A program made the position numbers and the translations under genes. A DNA stretch of 64,000 nt from NCBI GenBank assembly GCA_029891345.1, contig CM057009.1, forward strand, positions 86,351,916-86,415,915, given 5' to 3'. Shown here in pieces: positions 1 through 11,578 of the stretch; the stretch's first letter is position 1; each line of letters starts with the position of its first letter. This DNA comes from Dryococelus australis (lineage: Eukaryota; Arthropoda; Insecta; Phasmatodea; Phasmatidae). A model generated the notes under the pieces. The model saw nothing but the letters and a program-made list of their open reading frames with translations, ran no database searches and was not told the DNA's origin.

Positions 1-2845
1 GATAGAAAGTATCTTCAGCTCTTGGGATAGTTTATCTCTTAGCATTTCCATTTTTTTTCCACCAAAAAGTACGTGCCCATTGAGTCCTGTTTGTCTTTAA
101 ATATTACAAAGTGTTTTGAGGAATTTCATTTCATATCATAAAAGTGCATGAATCATTTTAGTTTTTATTTATTTGGTGTCTTTCAAATATGTACTTTATT
201 ATAGTTAACAATAATAGCATAATTGTATTGTTCATTGAGTAAAATATTCCTTTAAGCATATTCACTATAAGTTACATTTCAAAGTATTAGTACAATTCAT
301 ATTGCTCTATTTCAAGTGCATAATGACAGTCTTTCTAAAGATACATTATTGATTTGTGTATTTAGGTGAGCTGCGATTGTGACAGCGATCTATGCCCTTG
401 ATTGGTTATGATGATTATATGAACACTATTAACATTCAGTTGCAAATTTATTTTAAATAGTTGGTTGTGGCTCACACATATACACCCTGTGGAAACTGTT
501 CCATTTCCCTTTCCATACCTTACATTCCAATTTGTATTTTATTTATTATTATCTATTAGTCTTAATGGTATCATTATATACATATATATGTGTGTGGAAA
601 TTGTTAAAATTTAATGTTGGGATTTACTCATTTTAGTCAACATGAATGTAGTATTGCATGCAGGTGCAAGCTTAGCACTTGGTGCTTCAAATTTGCTTGA
701 ATTTTCATATTATTTATTATTTGTTCATTAGTTTATAGTTTATAGTTTATTAGTATTTGATGGTGCTTCATAATCACAAGTATTACATGGGGAAACAAAA
801 CTTTTATACAATGATTTCCTTGTCATAAGAACTGTAACATCAGCATGAAAATCAACATAAATGTTTTTGAGAACAACTTTTTTTTTTGTTATATTAAATT
901 TGCATGCAGTAAGTGTTACTTGTTTATTTCAAGTTGTTTTGCACATACAATAATTTTCAGCAAGTTTACAAGAATGGTTTCATTAATATTAAATGCATTT
1001 ATTACCAAGAATGAGCAAAGGATAAGGAATGCTGATATTAAATATATTATGTTACTCTGGGTAGCATTAGTAAGTAATAGTGTTCTTTTCAGACTTAGAA
1101 CGGTTAAATTATGTCTGTGTTAAATGTGCATCACTCCTAAAATAATTTTTTTAATTATATGTTTTGGATAGTGATTTCATCATTCATAGATATGTTATTT
1201 CTAAATGTGTGGTCTAACTTTTCCAGATATTGCTAAGTGATTTATATAAAATCAGTTTCTACATTACATCTTCACTTAATTCACTTAATTTCAACTGAAA
1301 CAAATTTTAATTAAAGCATGTATTCAAGTTAAAAACCAAAAATACATCCAAGGCTTAGGTTTTACAGTCACTGTAAAACAGTTTGTGTATATATATATAT
1401 ATCTGAGAAAACAGATAAACAGTATAGTACACATCTACTGTAATAACTCTTTCTATATTTCCATAAAATAATGCAAAAAAAAATATTTTGGAGAAAATTA
1501 AACAGCATGTTTTAAAATTCCTAGTTTCTACAAGTGATAGTATTTATGAATGTCATCATATTTTCTGATATTTGTTCATATTTTAAGAACACTATATTTT
1601 TCAGCCATATAAACTTACAGTGGATTTTTATTTTTAGTTGATGTTTTGTGAATGAATTCATTCTATGCTTATATCTTATGTAAGGAAGAGGACAAATTTT
1701 TGAGCAAACATTTTCCAGAATAGTAAACAATCACTTGAATTGGAACATGAAAATTGCTCTGTGCTCTTATACGTGTTGCTTGTATTTCTTCTACTTGTAT
1801 TTGATTAATACACATCTTAGTGCAATTAACACCGTTTTTCAATTTGTAAAAAAATAACAATTTTAATAATTTTTCCACTTAAAATCAATTAGTATTTGTT
1901 TACAAAATAGTCAAATATTGATTACTTCATTTTTGCACTACGCTAATGAAATCCAAAAAGGGGATGGAATTATCTATACTTTGTATATATAAAAAAGCTG
2001 CTATATTTGTCTTAAAATGTAATAATAAATAGTATTATTTATCAAAAATTAATTTTTTAACCAAAAATTATAGGGAACCACAAAAATGTAGTGGCAAATA
2101 TGAAAATGATAGAAAAAGTTTCACACAAAACTTATGGTGGCACATATATGTGGACACAATAATTGATCAATATGTTGAATTTTTGACGTACAGCAGACTG
2201 TGCAAAAAATGTGCATCGGAAAATATACGCCAGAAAATCAGTGCTATTTAAAGTCTGAGAGTTTAAGTCAATGAAAATAGTAAAACTGAAAATGGAAGAA
2301 AATTCATTGTCATGCATTGTTTGTCCCTTCCTAGTTTCTATTAATCCTCTACATGTAAGATCGTAACCCCTCTTGTTCGCCCAGTTCACAGAAGATTTTC
2401 TCACCATAATTTGTATCAACAATCTGATAGTTTGATGTTTTGTATTTTTCATTAATCTCTATCTCAGCCAGTTTTGTAAACTCAACTGAGTTATTCAACT
2501 TTTTCAGCATTGGACACATATTTATTTAAATACAAAAATTTTTTATTAGAGAAAATAAAATTATAAAAATTGCTTTTTACAGAAAAAAATGTTCTGTAAA
2601 AATTATGTTTATGAATTTTTATAAAAATATTTACTCGCACATTCACAGAATTTGCGAATTTTTCAACTTCACCAGCGATTCATCATTGACGACTTACGGT
2701 AGCTTTGCTATGCTCCAGAGGTCACATACAATTTTAATTGACAAAACTCCATTTGGGGGAATTCTCATCTCACACCCATGAGACCAGCCACTCTCTCCAT
2801 CTCTATCTCCCACTGGTTATGGAATGAGAATTATTTCTTGGGATT
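1..2845. other. AT-rich DNA, no gene recognised
   Basis: No protein motif, splice pattern or repeat family could be recognised on either strand. The short open frames here are low-complexity and AT-driven. A small AT microsatellite lies near 1389-1401. Confidence 0.5.
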
Positions 2846-2907
2846 TCTCACTTACATTGAGAAAGGTGCCTTTTCCTCAATGTGCCTTTTCCTCAATGTA
2901 AGTGAGA
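2846..2907. repeat. 16-bp perfect inverted repeat with nested tandem copy
   Basis: TCTCACTTACATTGAG at 2846-2861 is exactly complementary to 2892-2907. The 30-nt loop and right arm hold two tandem copies of a unit reading CCTTTTCCTCAATGT. It could be the core of a small decayed MITE, or a local inverted duplication. No terminal motif assigns it to a family. Confidence 0.7.
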
Positions 2908-3817
2908 TTTTTTCTTTGTGGGGATTGAACGTGTAGACTTCCATTTACTTGTTAATTCTGGAAACAGTCTAGCAACATTTTGTTGAGCCTAGTCAAGGGG
3001 AGGGAGTTGCTCAGATTTTTTATTTTTTAACTTGTAAATGATAGCACAGATTTAGACATCACACATCTAGGATAAATTTACTATGACTGAGTGGGAATTG
3101 AACGATGCATTGATGAAAACGCGATTTAGTGTTTTAGTTGTGAGTCAAAAAGCAAATTATTTTACAAACCATAACTTATTTTCAATAGATTAAACATCAA
3201 ACAAAAAACACAGTGATTCTTTAACAAGGAGCAAAAGACTCCATGCATACATCACTAGCGTAGCTCACGATCGTGACTTTCAAACAGCGAGTGCTGTCTG
3301 TTGGCAGATGTCAGAGTCATTATTAATAAACCTCATCAGCCTCCACACTGCCTCTATTAATTCCAAGCAGCGAGAACATTCAGATAGTACACCAATTGGT
3401 GTATATGGACAAAGGAGGGACTTAGGTCCACAGTCAATCACTTTAAAGATTGTAATTGGACTTTAACCTTTTGATGTATAATTTTTTTGAAATAGTCCTT
3501 TACCATTACCTCATGTATGGTCCTTAAATCACTGTGCCACTTTTAATATAGTGTTTTTTTTTCAACTCTCTTAAACCATTTTATTTAAAATATTTTATTA
3601 AACATTATAACAAAAAAATATATTATGTAATAAATAGTAATATTAAAATGTGAACAGTAAATGAAGGTAACATATTTAAACAAAAAAAGTGTAGTGAAGA
3701 AGAAAGTTTAGAACATTTATCACTTTATAAATATAAAAAGTAAACGCAATACATCTAAAAAGAGTGTGTATTTGTATATATAGTAAAGAGCAATATAAAT
3801 TAAAGAGAAGAAAAATT
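2908..3817. other. No gene recognised
   Basis: AT-rich DNA. Two stretches reading ATTGAACG near 2925 and 3098, each preceded by GTGGG, resemble reverse-complemented tRNA B boxes. They lack a matching A box, so they are not called as SINEs. Confidence 0.35.
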
Positions 3818-5763
3818 ATCAAAGTTGACACAGTTGGGTGAGACACGAGACAAACAATGACACAATTTATTTACTGAAGATGGACACCAGCTATGTTTCC
3901 CAGACACCGCACTGTGAGACTCAGGGATGCTGTGGGTTCTATGTGCCCGTCTCACCCGACCGTCTTTACAAAACACTGATTTGTACTAAACATTTTAACA
4001 CAGAAAAATAAGCGGGAGAGTTGCTGTTCTGACGCTACAAGTAAACGCACATGTTTGCAGTGAGTACATACCATTTATTGATCTCAAATTACAAATTCGT
4101 GCTAGAAAAATGAGTTAATGATTAAGAACTCGGACGTGTCTAGCGAATTCCGTTGGGCTCTGACCCCCAGCTCGCAATTACTCTAACGCACTCCTCGATG
4201 GATGACTTCTCTGGGGTGTTTGAAAACACAGCCCCCACAAGGAAAGAGGTCTACAGCTGCTAGGATGGACTTTAGATTTTTTCCTGGAGACAGGATACAG
4301 AGAATTACAAGATGAGCACTAAACACTTGTGATTATTTAACATAGCTAATGCGGACTCGTTGGGACGTGTCTCCCAGCACGTGGTGAGTGTGGTGATGGT
4401 ATTTACACATAGTTGGCTAGGATGGAAATAATGTTACCGTATAAATTACACAAATTACACAAATAAGGGTGATACAGTATGGGAAATGACATGAATAGGC
4501 ACAATAAACACGCAGATGTGTGAAAATATGTTTAGGTGGCGCGGATGCTGCTGGATACAATGCGTAATGGACCACGTGGTACAGGTGGTATTTGCAATAG
4601 TTTTCATAAAATTTGGCAAATTGTTATCGGACAAAGTGGTAGCGGTATTGGGAAAATTATTCTCCTGAATATTTAAGCATTTAGAGGCTTGTAGCACGTC
4701 TGATGGTGGGAAAATCAAACATGAAAAAGACAGCATGGTCATACATACAGAAGCATCAATCACATGAAATACACTGAACCCTAACTAAAATATTATATAC
4801 AACCCTGAAATCAATGATAGCACACATGATATTACACAAATTTACCCTTATGGCATATGGATGGCGCAGATGTGTATTTGGCAATATCTGACTGCATGGC
4901 CATGGGCGATGTGGCCGTAACACAATTAAACATGAAAAATACCCCGAAATACATATATAGAAATATAACCCTTAGTAGTGTATGCAGCAATTAAACAGAA
5001 ATTACAATGAAAAGCCTTTGGTGTAGGAGGATGGTGCCTGATTTACAAGTTGCATGGGCCCCGTGGCCTTTTCAGACATTTTCTCCTCCTTCTCTCGGTT
5101 AAGTTCTAAAAAGCCACAAGGGCTTCAAAATATTAAGTTAAGCGGAAGCATAATGTTGGAGAATGTCTGGCAAAAGTACGCAAGGCAAAGGTTAACTGGT
5201 ATACTAAAAGTGAGCTATGGTAATCTAAATCAGTGCAAAATGTTTGAATTGCGTACATCACAGCATCTTACCTCACCAGCTCTCCTCGATGGACTGCCCA
5301 GAGGCAAGCGTCGCGCGGACCCACCATGGCTGCCTACGGGGTTCACACAAGCGGAAGTGCTATGCACGCTTAGTAAAACTTTTAATATAAAAAAGAAATG
5401 GCACACAAATAATTTGCATACATGTTCACATTAAACTTATAAATTGTAAATTTTCTGTGTTTGTTGATTGTTCTTTATGGAGGCGTTTACGCCAGAATAG
5501 TTACATTCGTATTCTTCACGCAGCGTACATTTAGAAATTTAACCAAACGTTGTGTAACTTTTTAGGAACATACATTTTTAACACTTGGAAACAGTTGGAC
5601 CATAAAATAAAATAAAAAGAGATGGTTTACACTTAAAATAAATATTCTGTTAAGGGAAAGTCCAGGTTATGGCCTCTTTGCGCATGTGCGTACCCCCGTG
5701 TCTCGTGAGTGGTGAGCACCATCATGGCCTTAACGCTGCTGGTTGTTAGCCAGCATCAAAGTA
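3818..5763. repeat. Dispersed repeat family R1, copy A
   Basis: About 1.95 kb that aligns along its length, in the same orientation, with 16657-18319. Shared landmarks are a GGTGAGAC...GTCTCACC pair near the left end (3838-3957), a conserved block around 4540-4600, a block with CAAGCGGAAG near 5350, and a right-terminal hairpin GCTGGT/GCCAGC with a TGTTA loop at 5738-5754. The ends show only weak terminal inverted similarity (TTGAYGC-like). The frame conserved in copy B is broken here. It is probably a non-autonomous or decayed DNA transposon; the 3' hairpin raises the possibility of a Helitron, but no CTRR end is present. The family is not identified. Confidence 0.7.
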
Positions 5764-5929
5764 TAGTATGATTATGGGAAATATATTTATTATGAATACC
5801 TTTTGAAGTATAACTATACTAAATAACACAATATTCAAAATTATATCTTAAATATTGTAAAGAAACTAAATGTAATAATTTATTTGCAAACTATAACTAT
5901 ACAAAATATAAACATTTACACACGTACAG

Positions 5930-6660
5930 ACTATGTTATAATGAATAAATAAGAAAGTATAAACAAAGGAAAAGGCAAAATAGGGATAGTATTTTCTCTA
6001 ATGAACTTCATAATAATAGTGGTATTAGTAGTAATCAAATTACAAATTGTGATTGTTTCAATAATAGCAACAGTAAAAATATAAATAACAGTAGTAATGA
6101 AATTAAAAGTAATAGAGAATGCATAATACGTAAAGAAAATAAATCTAGAAGTTTTTTTTTTCACCACGTACGAAAACTAAGGATATAGGACTTAAACGGA
6201 TATATTAAATAATATCATAGTTATAAAAAGCAAATTAAAACTGATATTTCCCAAAATGAGTTAAAATTCAAAAACCATATAAATATTTATCACTCTGAAA
6301 ATGTCATTTTTAATAAAGTTAATTTAATTCTTAAAAAACAAAGAAGTCAAATTTATTTGCCCTAGTAAAGAGAATAAAAAATTGCAGTTCCCACCAAAGT
6401 TATATGGGAAGAAAAAGAAGGAATTGTATGAAGTCGCTAAATATAATGAAATATTAAAAATAAAGATAGTTTAAGGAAAGATGATGTGATTAGAAATACT
6501 ACTAGATATTATTCAAATATTTACTAATTAACAAACCAGCAATTTGAATATTTACTTCTTTCTGAGGCAGATATTGCAGATTTATTAAAAGCAGATAAAA
6601 AAAAAAGCAAGTATTAAACTATTTGCAAATTTTTATATGCATACTAACAACCAAATATAA
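5930..6660 (+). pseudogene. Asn/Ser/Lys-rich coding remnant upstream of Polinton polymerase 1
   Basis: Successive frames stay open in a very AT-rich stretch. Around 6000-6175 the frame encodes an Asn/Ser-rich tract with many AAT and AGT codons. A second open stretch at about 6220-6365 is rich in Lys, Asn and Ile and ends in a stop, and a third near 6550-6620 includes LLLSEADIADLL. Codon use matches the polymerase remnant that follows, so this is inferred to belong to the same Maverick/Polinton, either as the polymerase N-terminus or as an upstream gene. No family motif is recognised. Low-complexity AT DNA could mimic an open frame, so confidence is modest. Confidence 0.35.
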
Positions 6661-6800
6661 GAATGTACTTTTCAGTCCTATAACTGCAGTATAATGAATC
6701 AAGGGGACATTAAGAAGTTCTACAAAAATTAAAAAAATATACATATTAACACATATGTCAGTATTTAAAAAAAGAGGCTCAGACTGGACATTGAATAGGA

Positions 6801-7475
6801 TTATTGGTTTACAATTAGCAGTTAATGAATATAATCAATTAAAAGGCTCATCATATATTGAATTACAAAAAAATTACTGAAAATAAAAAGGCATGTATTA
6901 TTGTAAAAAAACGAGGGTAAAAAATTTTGGTCAATAGAATCTTCATTGTATATTCGGCAGACAAAGATCTGCAAAGAGTAACTAAATATGAGAAGGCTGG
7001 ACTCCATGTATATGAAAAATTTGATACGTTTGAGTATCCATTTAAAATAGATGATATTTCAAAGATAGAGTCTTAAGATCACTGTATTTATTAAAGTATA
7101 TTATTATGAAGTAAAATATAATTTTTATCCATTAAGAGTTACAAAAAATAAAAAAGGAAAACCTATTAATTTACTATATTTTAAGCAGGGGTGTAAACAC
7201 TCATTATTGTTGTATAAAAGTCTTATCATGGTTGATTTCAGCACAAAAAATAGTAATATATAATAATATCTATAAAATATGATGTAATATGTTTCTTCAA
7301 CACTTTAATTCCCAAGAAAAATTTAATGGAATTACCTAAGAAAGTGGAACAAATAGTATTTAAAAACAACCAACTTACAGTGGAGGTTCCATTTACAATT
7401 AATGTAGATTTTGAGTATGTTAGTTCGGAAACTACAAACATTTTAATTAATGACAAAATACCCAGCTTTAACCAA
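6801..7475 (+). pseudogene. Maverick/Polinton protein-primed DNA polymerase B, N-terminal part (copy 1)
   Basis: Family B DNA polymerases of Mavericks/Polintons replicate the element from a protein primer. The order of motifs seen here is that of their N-terminal half: LKGSSYIELQK, then FWSIESSLY, then RVTKYEKAG, then FYPLRVTKNKKGK and a degraded zinc-finger-like zone. Near 7320-7420 comes VEVPFTINVDFEYV, whose DFE is the exonuclease I motif (usually YADFE). At least three frameshifts and several stops break it. The sequence is far more AT-rich than the second Polinton polymerase at 50-52 kb, so the two probably come from different lineages. It continues beyond the inserted Tc1 element at 9097. 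Assignment rests on motif order read by eye. Confidence 0.65.
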
Positions 7476-7659
7476 AGATGATATTGACAATGGATTTTAT
7501 AAGGCAGTACTTTGAGATATAAACTTACCAATCAGCAAATAAATACTATAGAATTAAAGCTGAATGATGAATCATAAATAATGAAGTATCAGCTGCGCAA
7601 AGAATCTGGGTTCTGTTATTATATTGTGTGTAGTTATGCAGATTAGAGGGTTCCATTTG

Positions 7660-9090
7660 TACACTGGTAGAAAATGAAAAATTAACTCCACTAAAGCAGT
7701 GATGTAAAACACCATATGTGTATGGGGCACTGATAGAGGGCTGGCTGTACAATCAATGAATAACAGTGCTGTGCTGTGGACAGAGAGAGAACTGTGTACT
7801 AGGCATAACTCCGTTGAGCCCAATACATTTGTAGTTGAATCGGTGAACGAGTATCTGTTGTTTCAAACATCAGCCTGTTTCTAGTAAGCATTGTAGACAT
7901 GCCACTATGGCATAGACGACCACACTTTATGCAATTAAAGGACTTTGAATGCAGTCATATTGTGGGCCTGAGGGAGGCTGGATGGACCTTGCGAAGAATT
8001 TCCCAACGTGTAGGACGTGAAGTGTCTGCTGTGCATCATTAGTGGTGCCAGTGGTCCAACAATGGTGCACATGCTTGTCAAACTTGTTCCGGATGGCAGC
8101 AGCATACGGATACCTGCCTGGACCATCAAATCAGGAGAACAACCATTGCTGATCGCACTGCGACCGCCACACATATTGCACACATGTTGCACCCAGTGTG
8201 TCTGCTAGGACCATCACCAACCGTTTGTTGGACGCTGGGCTACGATCATGGGTGCCACTCATCAGGCTTCCTCTCACACATCATCACCGTGCAGCCCGCC
8301 TCGGATTATGTTGCGAAGGACACAACTGGAGGGATGAATGGCACGGAGTTGTATTTAGTGATGAGGACAGATTCTGCCTTGGTGCCAGTGATGGACGTTC
8401 GTGAGTGCGGCATTAACCAGGAGAGTGGCAACCATCAGAGTGTTTATGGCAGTGACATACAGGACCAATTCCTGGCATCATGGTTTGGGGGGCAATAGTC
8501 TATAATGACCATACGCCTCTGGTGTTGTTTGAGGGAACACTGAACAGTGAACACTACGTCCAGAATATCATCCAGCCCATTTTGTTGTCATTCCTACAAC
8601 ATCAAGGAAATGTCCTCTTCCAGCAGGACAATGCCAGTGCACACATGTCTTATGTTAACCCAACATGCTTTCGAAGGTGTTGGTCAGCTTCCTTGGCTAG
8701 CATGCTCACCCGACCTGTCCCCCAATGAATATGTGTGGAACATGATAGGACGGCATTTGGTGCAGTCTTCAAGACCGACAATAAACTTCCGCCATTTGTA
8801 ACAACAGGTGAAATAAGCATGGAACACTTTTCCCCAAGATGACATCTGACACCTTTATGATCATCTCTATGCGTGACTGCAGAACTGCATCGTCGCTCAA
8901 GGCGGCTACACAAGATACTGAAATTGTTGTTCAAAACTTTCTGTAGTCTCTGCCCATAGGTGTACGACCCTGTGATCATTATCATATACAGTGTACAACC
9001 TCTATAATTATTCAATATAACCTCCATTCATGCTTGACCATTAAGTCTGGGTGTTAATTTTCCATTCTCATAAGTTTTATACAATGTGTG
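7660..9090 (+). mobile_element. Tc1-like DNA transposon inserted in the Polinton polymerase
   Basis: A Tc1/mariner element of about 1.43 kb, a normal length for the group. Degenerate terminal inverted repeats are visible: ACACTGGTAG plus AAAATGAAAAATTAAC at 7661-7686, and their inverted counterpart (GTTAATTTTCCATTCTCAT...ATTGTGTG) at 9051-9090. A TA at 7660-7661 fits the usual TA target. The flanks read as one polymerase gene (6801-7475 and 9097-9262), so the element landed in that gene. Its transposase is broken, so it is no longer autonomous. Confidence 0.7.
7899..8803 (+). pseudogene. Tc1-like transposase (DDE), frameshifted
   Basis: Tc1 transposases cut and paste DNA with a DD34E triad. 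The N-terminal helix-turn-helix region starts at the ATG at 7899 and includes GLREAGWTLRRISQRVGR. The catalytic blocks are FSDEDRF (about 8355), MVWGAIVYND (about 8480), FQQDNASAH (about 8620) and SPNEYVWNMIGRHL (about 8715-8760). All three acidic residues (D, D, E) are kept. The blocks lie in different frames, with a stop near 8040, so the gene is dead. Length agrees with a family norm of about 340 residues. Confidence 0.8.
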
Positions 9091-9096
9091 AAAAAT

Positions 9097-9262
9097 GAAA
9101 AAAAAATTAATTGTTGAATTATATTCACAAATAGAACCAATGAGACCATTAACAAAAGAAGAAGAGGAATTATTTAGTGAATTAAGTAAAACAAATGTGT
9201 TACACATACTGTGCTAACGAAAATCCTGTCCGTACCACCTGGTTCTTCATCAGGTATTACAT
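9097..9262 (+). pseudogene. Maverick/Polinton DNA polymerase B, continuation after the Tc1 insertion
   Basis: Immediately right of the Tc1 element the plus strand reads ELYSQIEPMRPLTKEEEELF and then CYTYCANENPVR. In Polinton polymerases a segment of this type precedes a CxxC...VRDHCHLTG zinc-binding stretch between exonuclease motifs I and II. The His/Cys residues of that stretch are mostly lost. The remnant ends where a SINE tail begins near 9268. The rest of the polymerase (exonuclease II to the C-terminus) was not found downstream. Confidence 0.55.
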
Positions 9263-9267
9263 GAAGA

Positions 9268-9486
9268 TGATTTCCAGCAGTGTGCAGTGGGAATCATGCC
9301 GTACAATGCCATTGGCTGGTGGGTTTTCTTGGGGATCTCCCATTTCTCCCGCCCTTGCATTCTGGCACTGCTCCGTATTCACCTTGTTTCACCCTCATCT
9401 GTTCTCAAGATCTCAAAGTCAAGAGCCACCAAAATCTCTTCACTCACTCGCTTTAGCAGCATGCACACTTTTGTAGGTTTGCTCTA
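9268..9486 (+). repeat. tRNA-derived SINE, 5'-truncated copy 1
   Basis: The block around GCATTCTGGCACTGCT (9358-9373) and the following TTTCACCCTCAT and CTCAAGATCTC matches the bodies of the SINE copies at 18630 and 33588. The tRNA-like head is missing here, which is typical of truncated retroposon insertions. Confidence 0.65.
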
Positions 9487-9574
9487 ATGTCTGTAATGGA
9501 TGACAGAAATTTTCTGAAGAAAATACTATTTACGATGAAGTTACCTTCACAAACCATGGATGTGTAAATGTACA

Positions 9575-10035
9575 AAATATACACTACTGGGCGTCTGAGA
9601 ATCTGTGTTGGGGTCTAGCACATGGAGCATCATTGATAGTGTAGTATAAACATGTGATGTGGAATCGTTGGAGATGTCATAGGACCATATGTAATTCAGA
9701 GGATGCTGATCAGCACTTCTGCGAATATGTTATTATATGTGGTTTCAGAATGATGGTTGTCCTGTGCATTTTGGTTGGGGTGGTGAGGCAAGTGTTAAAT
9801 GAAACGTTTCTAAACCGGAGGTAAAGGCATGGTGGTGTTGTAATATGGCCAGCTCGCTCCCCTGACATGACACCTCTAGATTTTTTCTTGTGGGGAACAC
9901 TGAATGATAGGTTGTACAACATTGATCCTAAGATGACATGCAGGGATGCATTGTGGCAGCTTGCAGCAACATTATGCTAAAAACAATTCAGGTAGCTTGT
10001 CGCTCGTTGCATATGTATTTACAAATGTGTATTGC
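9575..10035 (+). pseudogene. IS630/mariner-like transposase fragment (DDxD type)
   Basis: Recognisable pieces are YWASENLCWGLAHGAS (about 9588-9635), GDVIGPYVIQ (about 9670-9700) and WPARSPDMTPLDFFLWG (about 9845-9895), followed by LNDRLYNIDP. The last block is the third catalytic region of mariner-like enzymes that carry Asp instead of Glu. Pieces fall in different frames with stops between them, and the N-terminal DNA-binding region was not found. A fossil of a family different from the Tc1 elements on either side. Confidence 0.7.
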
Positions 10036-10744
10036 TGTCGATGTTAAACACATTATGCACATGCCCTTGAAATGACCTTATGTGAAGTGTTTCAACCATA
10101 ACGATGCTCTTTTGTACTTTGTACGCAGATGCAATTGCATTTCTCCTTAGGTTGGGTTTTTCTATGTGTGTTGTGCATCTGTATGCACTAGTTAATATGA
10201 TTAATGACTACGAAACTAATCTTCTGAATTTTGTTGGCATCTGAAAAAATGTACTTATTGATATCAGACTTGCACTCAAATTGCCCGTCTTCCCTCCGCT
10301 GCAATACTTGCATTAGTACAATATCATATTCCATGCCCTTTGCTCCATTAATGTAAGTGCTATACTGCTAAAGGAAGCGGTCATGCCAGGATGAGTCACG
10401 GTATGTGTTGTTTTCATATAGCTGTGAGTACTGGTTCTCTGCCCCATGATACGGTCCCACCTAACTTAATCATATTTGCACATTATTTCTTGGTATTTCT
10501 GTAATCCTTTCCATTTGCAAATGCTATATCCCCGAATTCATATTTGCACATGCTTTCATATGCCATCGAACTACACTGTTGTTTGTGAAAATTGCAATAA
10601 GAGATTACAGTTGCAGAGAGATGGCATACGAGATGGCATATCCATAGACCCAGGAGCACCCTCTCTTGTGTGATCAGAAAGGTCCGTGTTACGCCAAGCT
10701 CAGTCTGTGAAGAGCCATTAAACAAAGTGGAAGCAAGTGCCAGT

Positions 10745-11578
10745 ATGGCTCATCAACATCAAAGGTTACCATATCAGCATGTGAGTGAGTTCGAACGGGG
10801 CAGAATGATTGGTCTCAGGAAAATTGGTAAGTCATACCGTGGCATTTTGGCTTTTACAGGACATGCTGCAACGGCAGTGATGCATGTGTGACACCAGTGG
10901 ATAGAAGAGGGTTATATACAGTGACGAGCGGGTACTGGACCATACAATGTGACCACAGAACAGGATGACAGTTATTTGTCTGCATGGCCGTAACTGACTG
11001 CACGGCCTTGTCCACATTGATGGTTCGACACTGGAGCACTGCAACGGGTGTGTGGAGAAACCACAGATGCCTCAGACTGCATTGGGCATGTCAACACCAT
11101 TGCTGGCATGTTGAGTGCCAAAATGCAGTGTTTTCGGAGTCCTACTTCAACCTGTTTTACAGTAATGGCCGTATACTTGTTAGACGCTACTGCGGTGACC
11201 GCAATCTGGCAGCTTGCATTGTGGAGTGGCATAGTGGACAAACACCAATTGTGATGGTTTGGGGCACCATTGGATACAACATGCTATCTCAACTCCTACA
11301 TATTGAGAGTAATATAAATAGCAACCGCTACATCAGAGAGGTTTTAGAGCCAGAGGTGTTGCCCCTCCTTCAGGTGACTCCACATGCTATATTTCAGAAG
11401 GATAATGCCCGACCATATTGCGAGGAATGTGCAAGCCTTCTTCAATGAACAACATATACCACTGTTTTCCTGGCTTTCACATTTGCATGACATGTCACCC
11501 ATCAAACATGTCTGTGATTTGGTTGATCGGCGACTTGTTCGTCACGGACTTCCAGCAACCACTGTTGATGCTTTGTGA
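10745..11578 (+). pseudogene. Tc1-like transposase, catalytic residues lost
   Basis: The N-terminus starts at 10745 with a helix-turn-helix stretch (FERGRMIGLRKIGKSYRGI). Catalytic-domain blocks follow: ESYFNLFYSNGR (about 11145), VMVWGTIGYN (about 11250-11280), IFQKDNARP (about 11390-11415) and MSPIKHVCDLVDRRL (about 11500-11540). The first Asp, normally in FSDES, is missing by what looks like a 3-bp loss; the last Glu (SPIEHVW in relatives) is Lys. Only the middle Asp survives. Stops and frameshifts occur from 10890 on. Clear terminal repeats were not found. Confidence 0.75.

Noticed and set aside
845..1123. 92-codon open frame on the plus strand
   Set aside because: Hydrophobic, AT-driven composition, no domain and no splice or promoter context.
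2132..2452. 106-codon minus-strand frame
   Set aside because: Longest frame in the first 3 kb, but no recognisable motif. A plus-strand reading with a CIVCPF cluster is equally uncertain.
5054..5434. 126-codon frame in repeat R1 copy A
   Set aside because: Not conserved in copy B, where the homologous DNA is in a different frame with stops.
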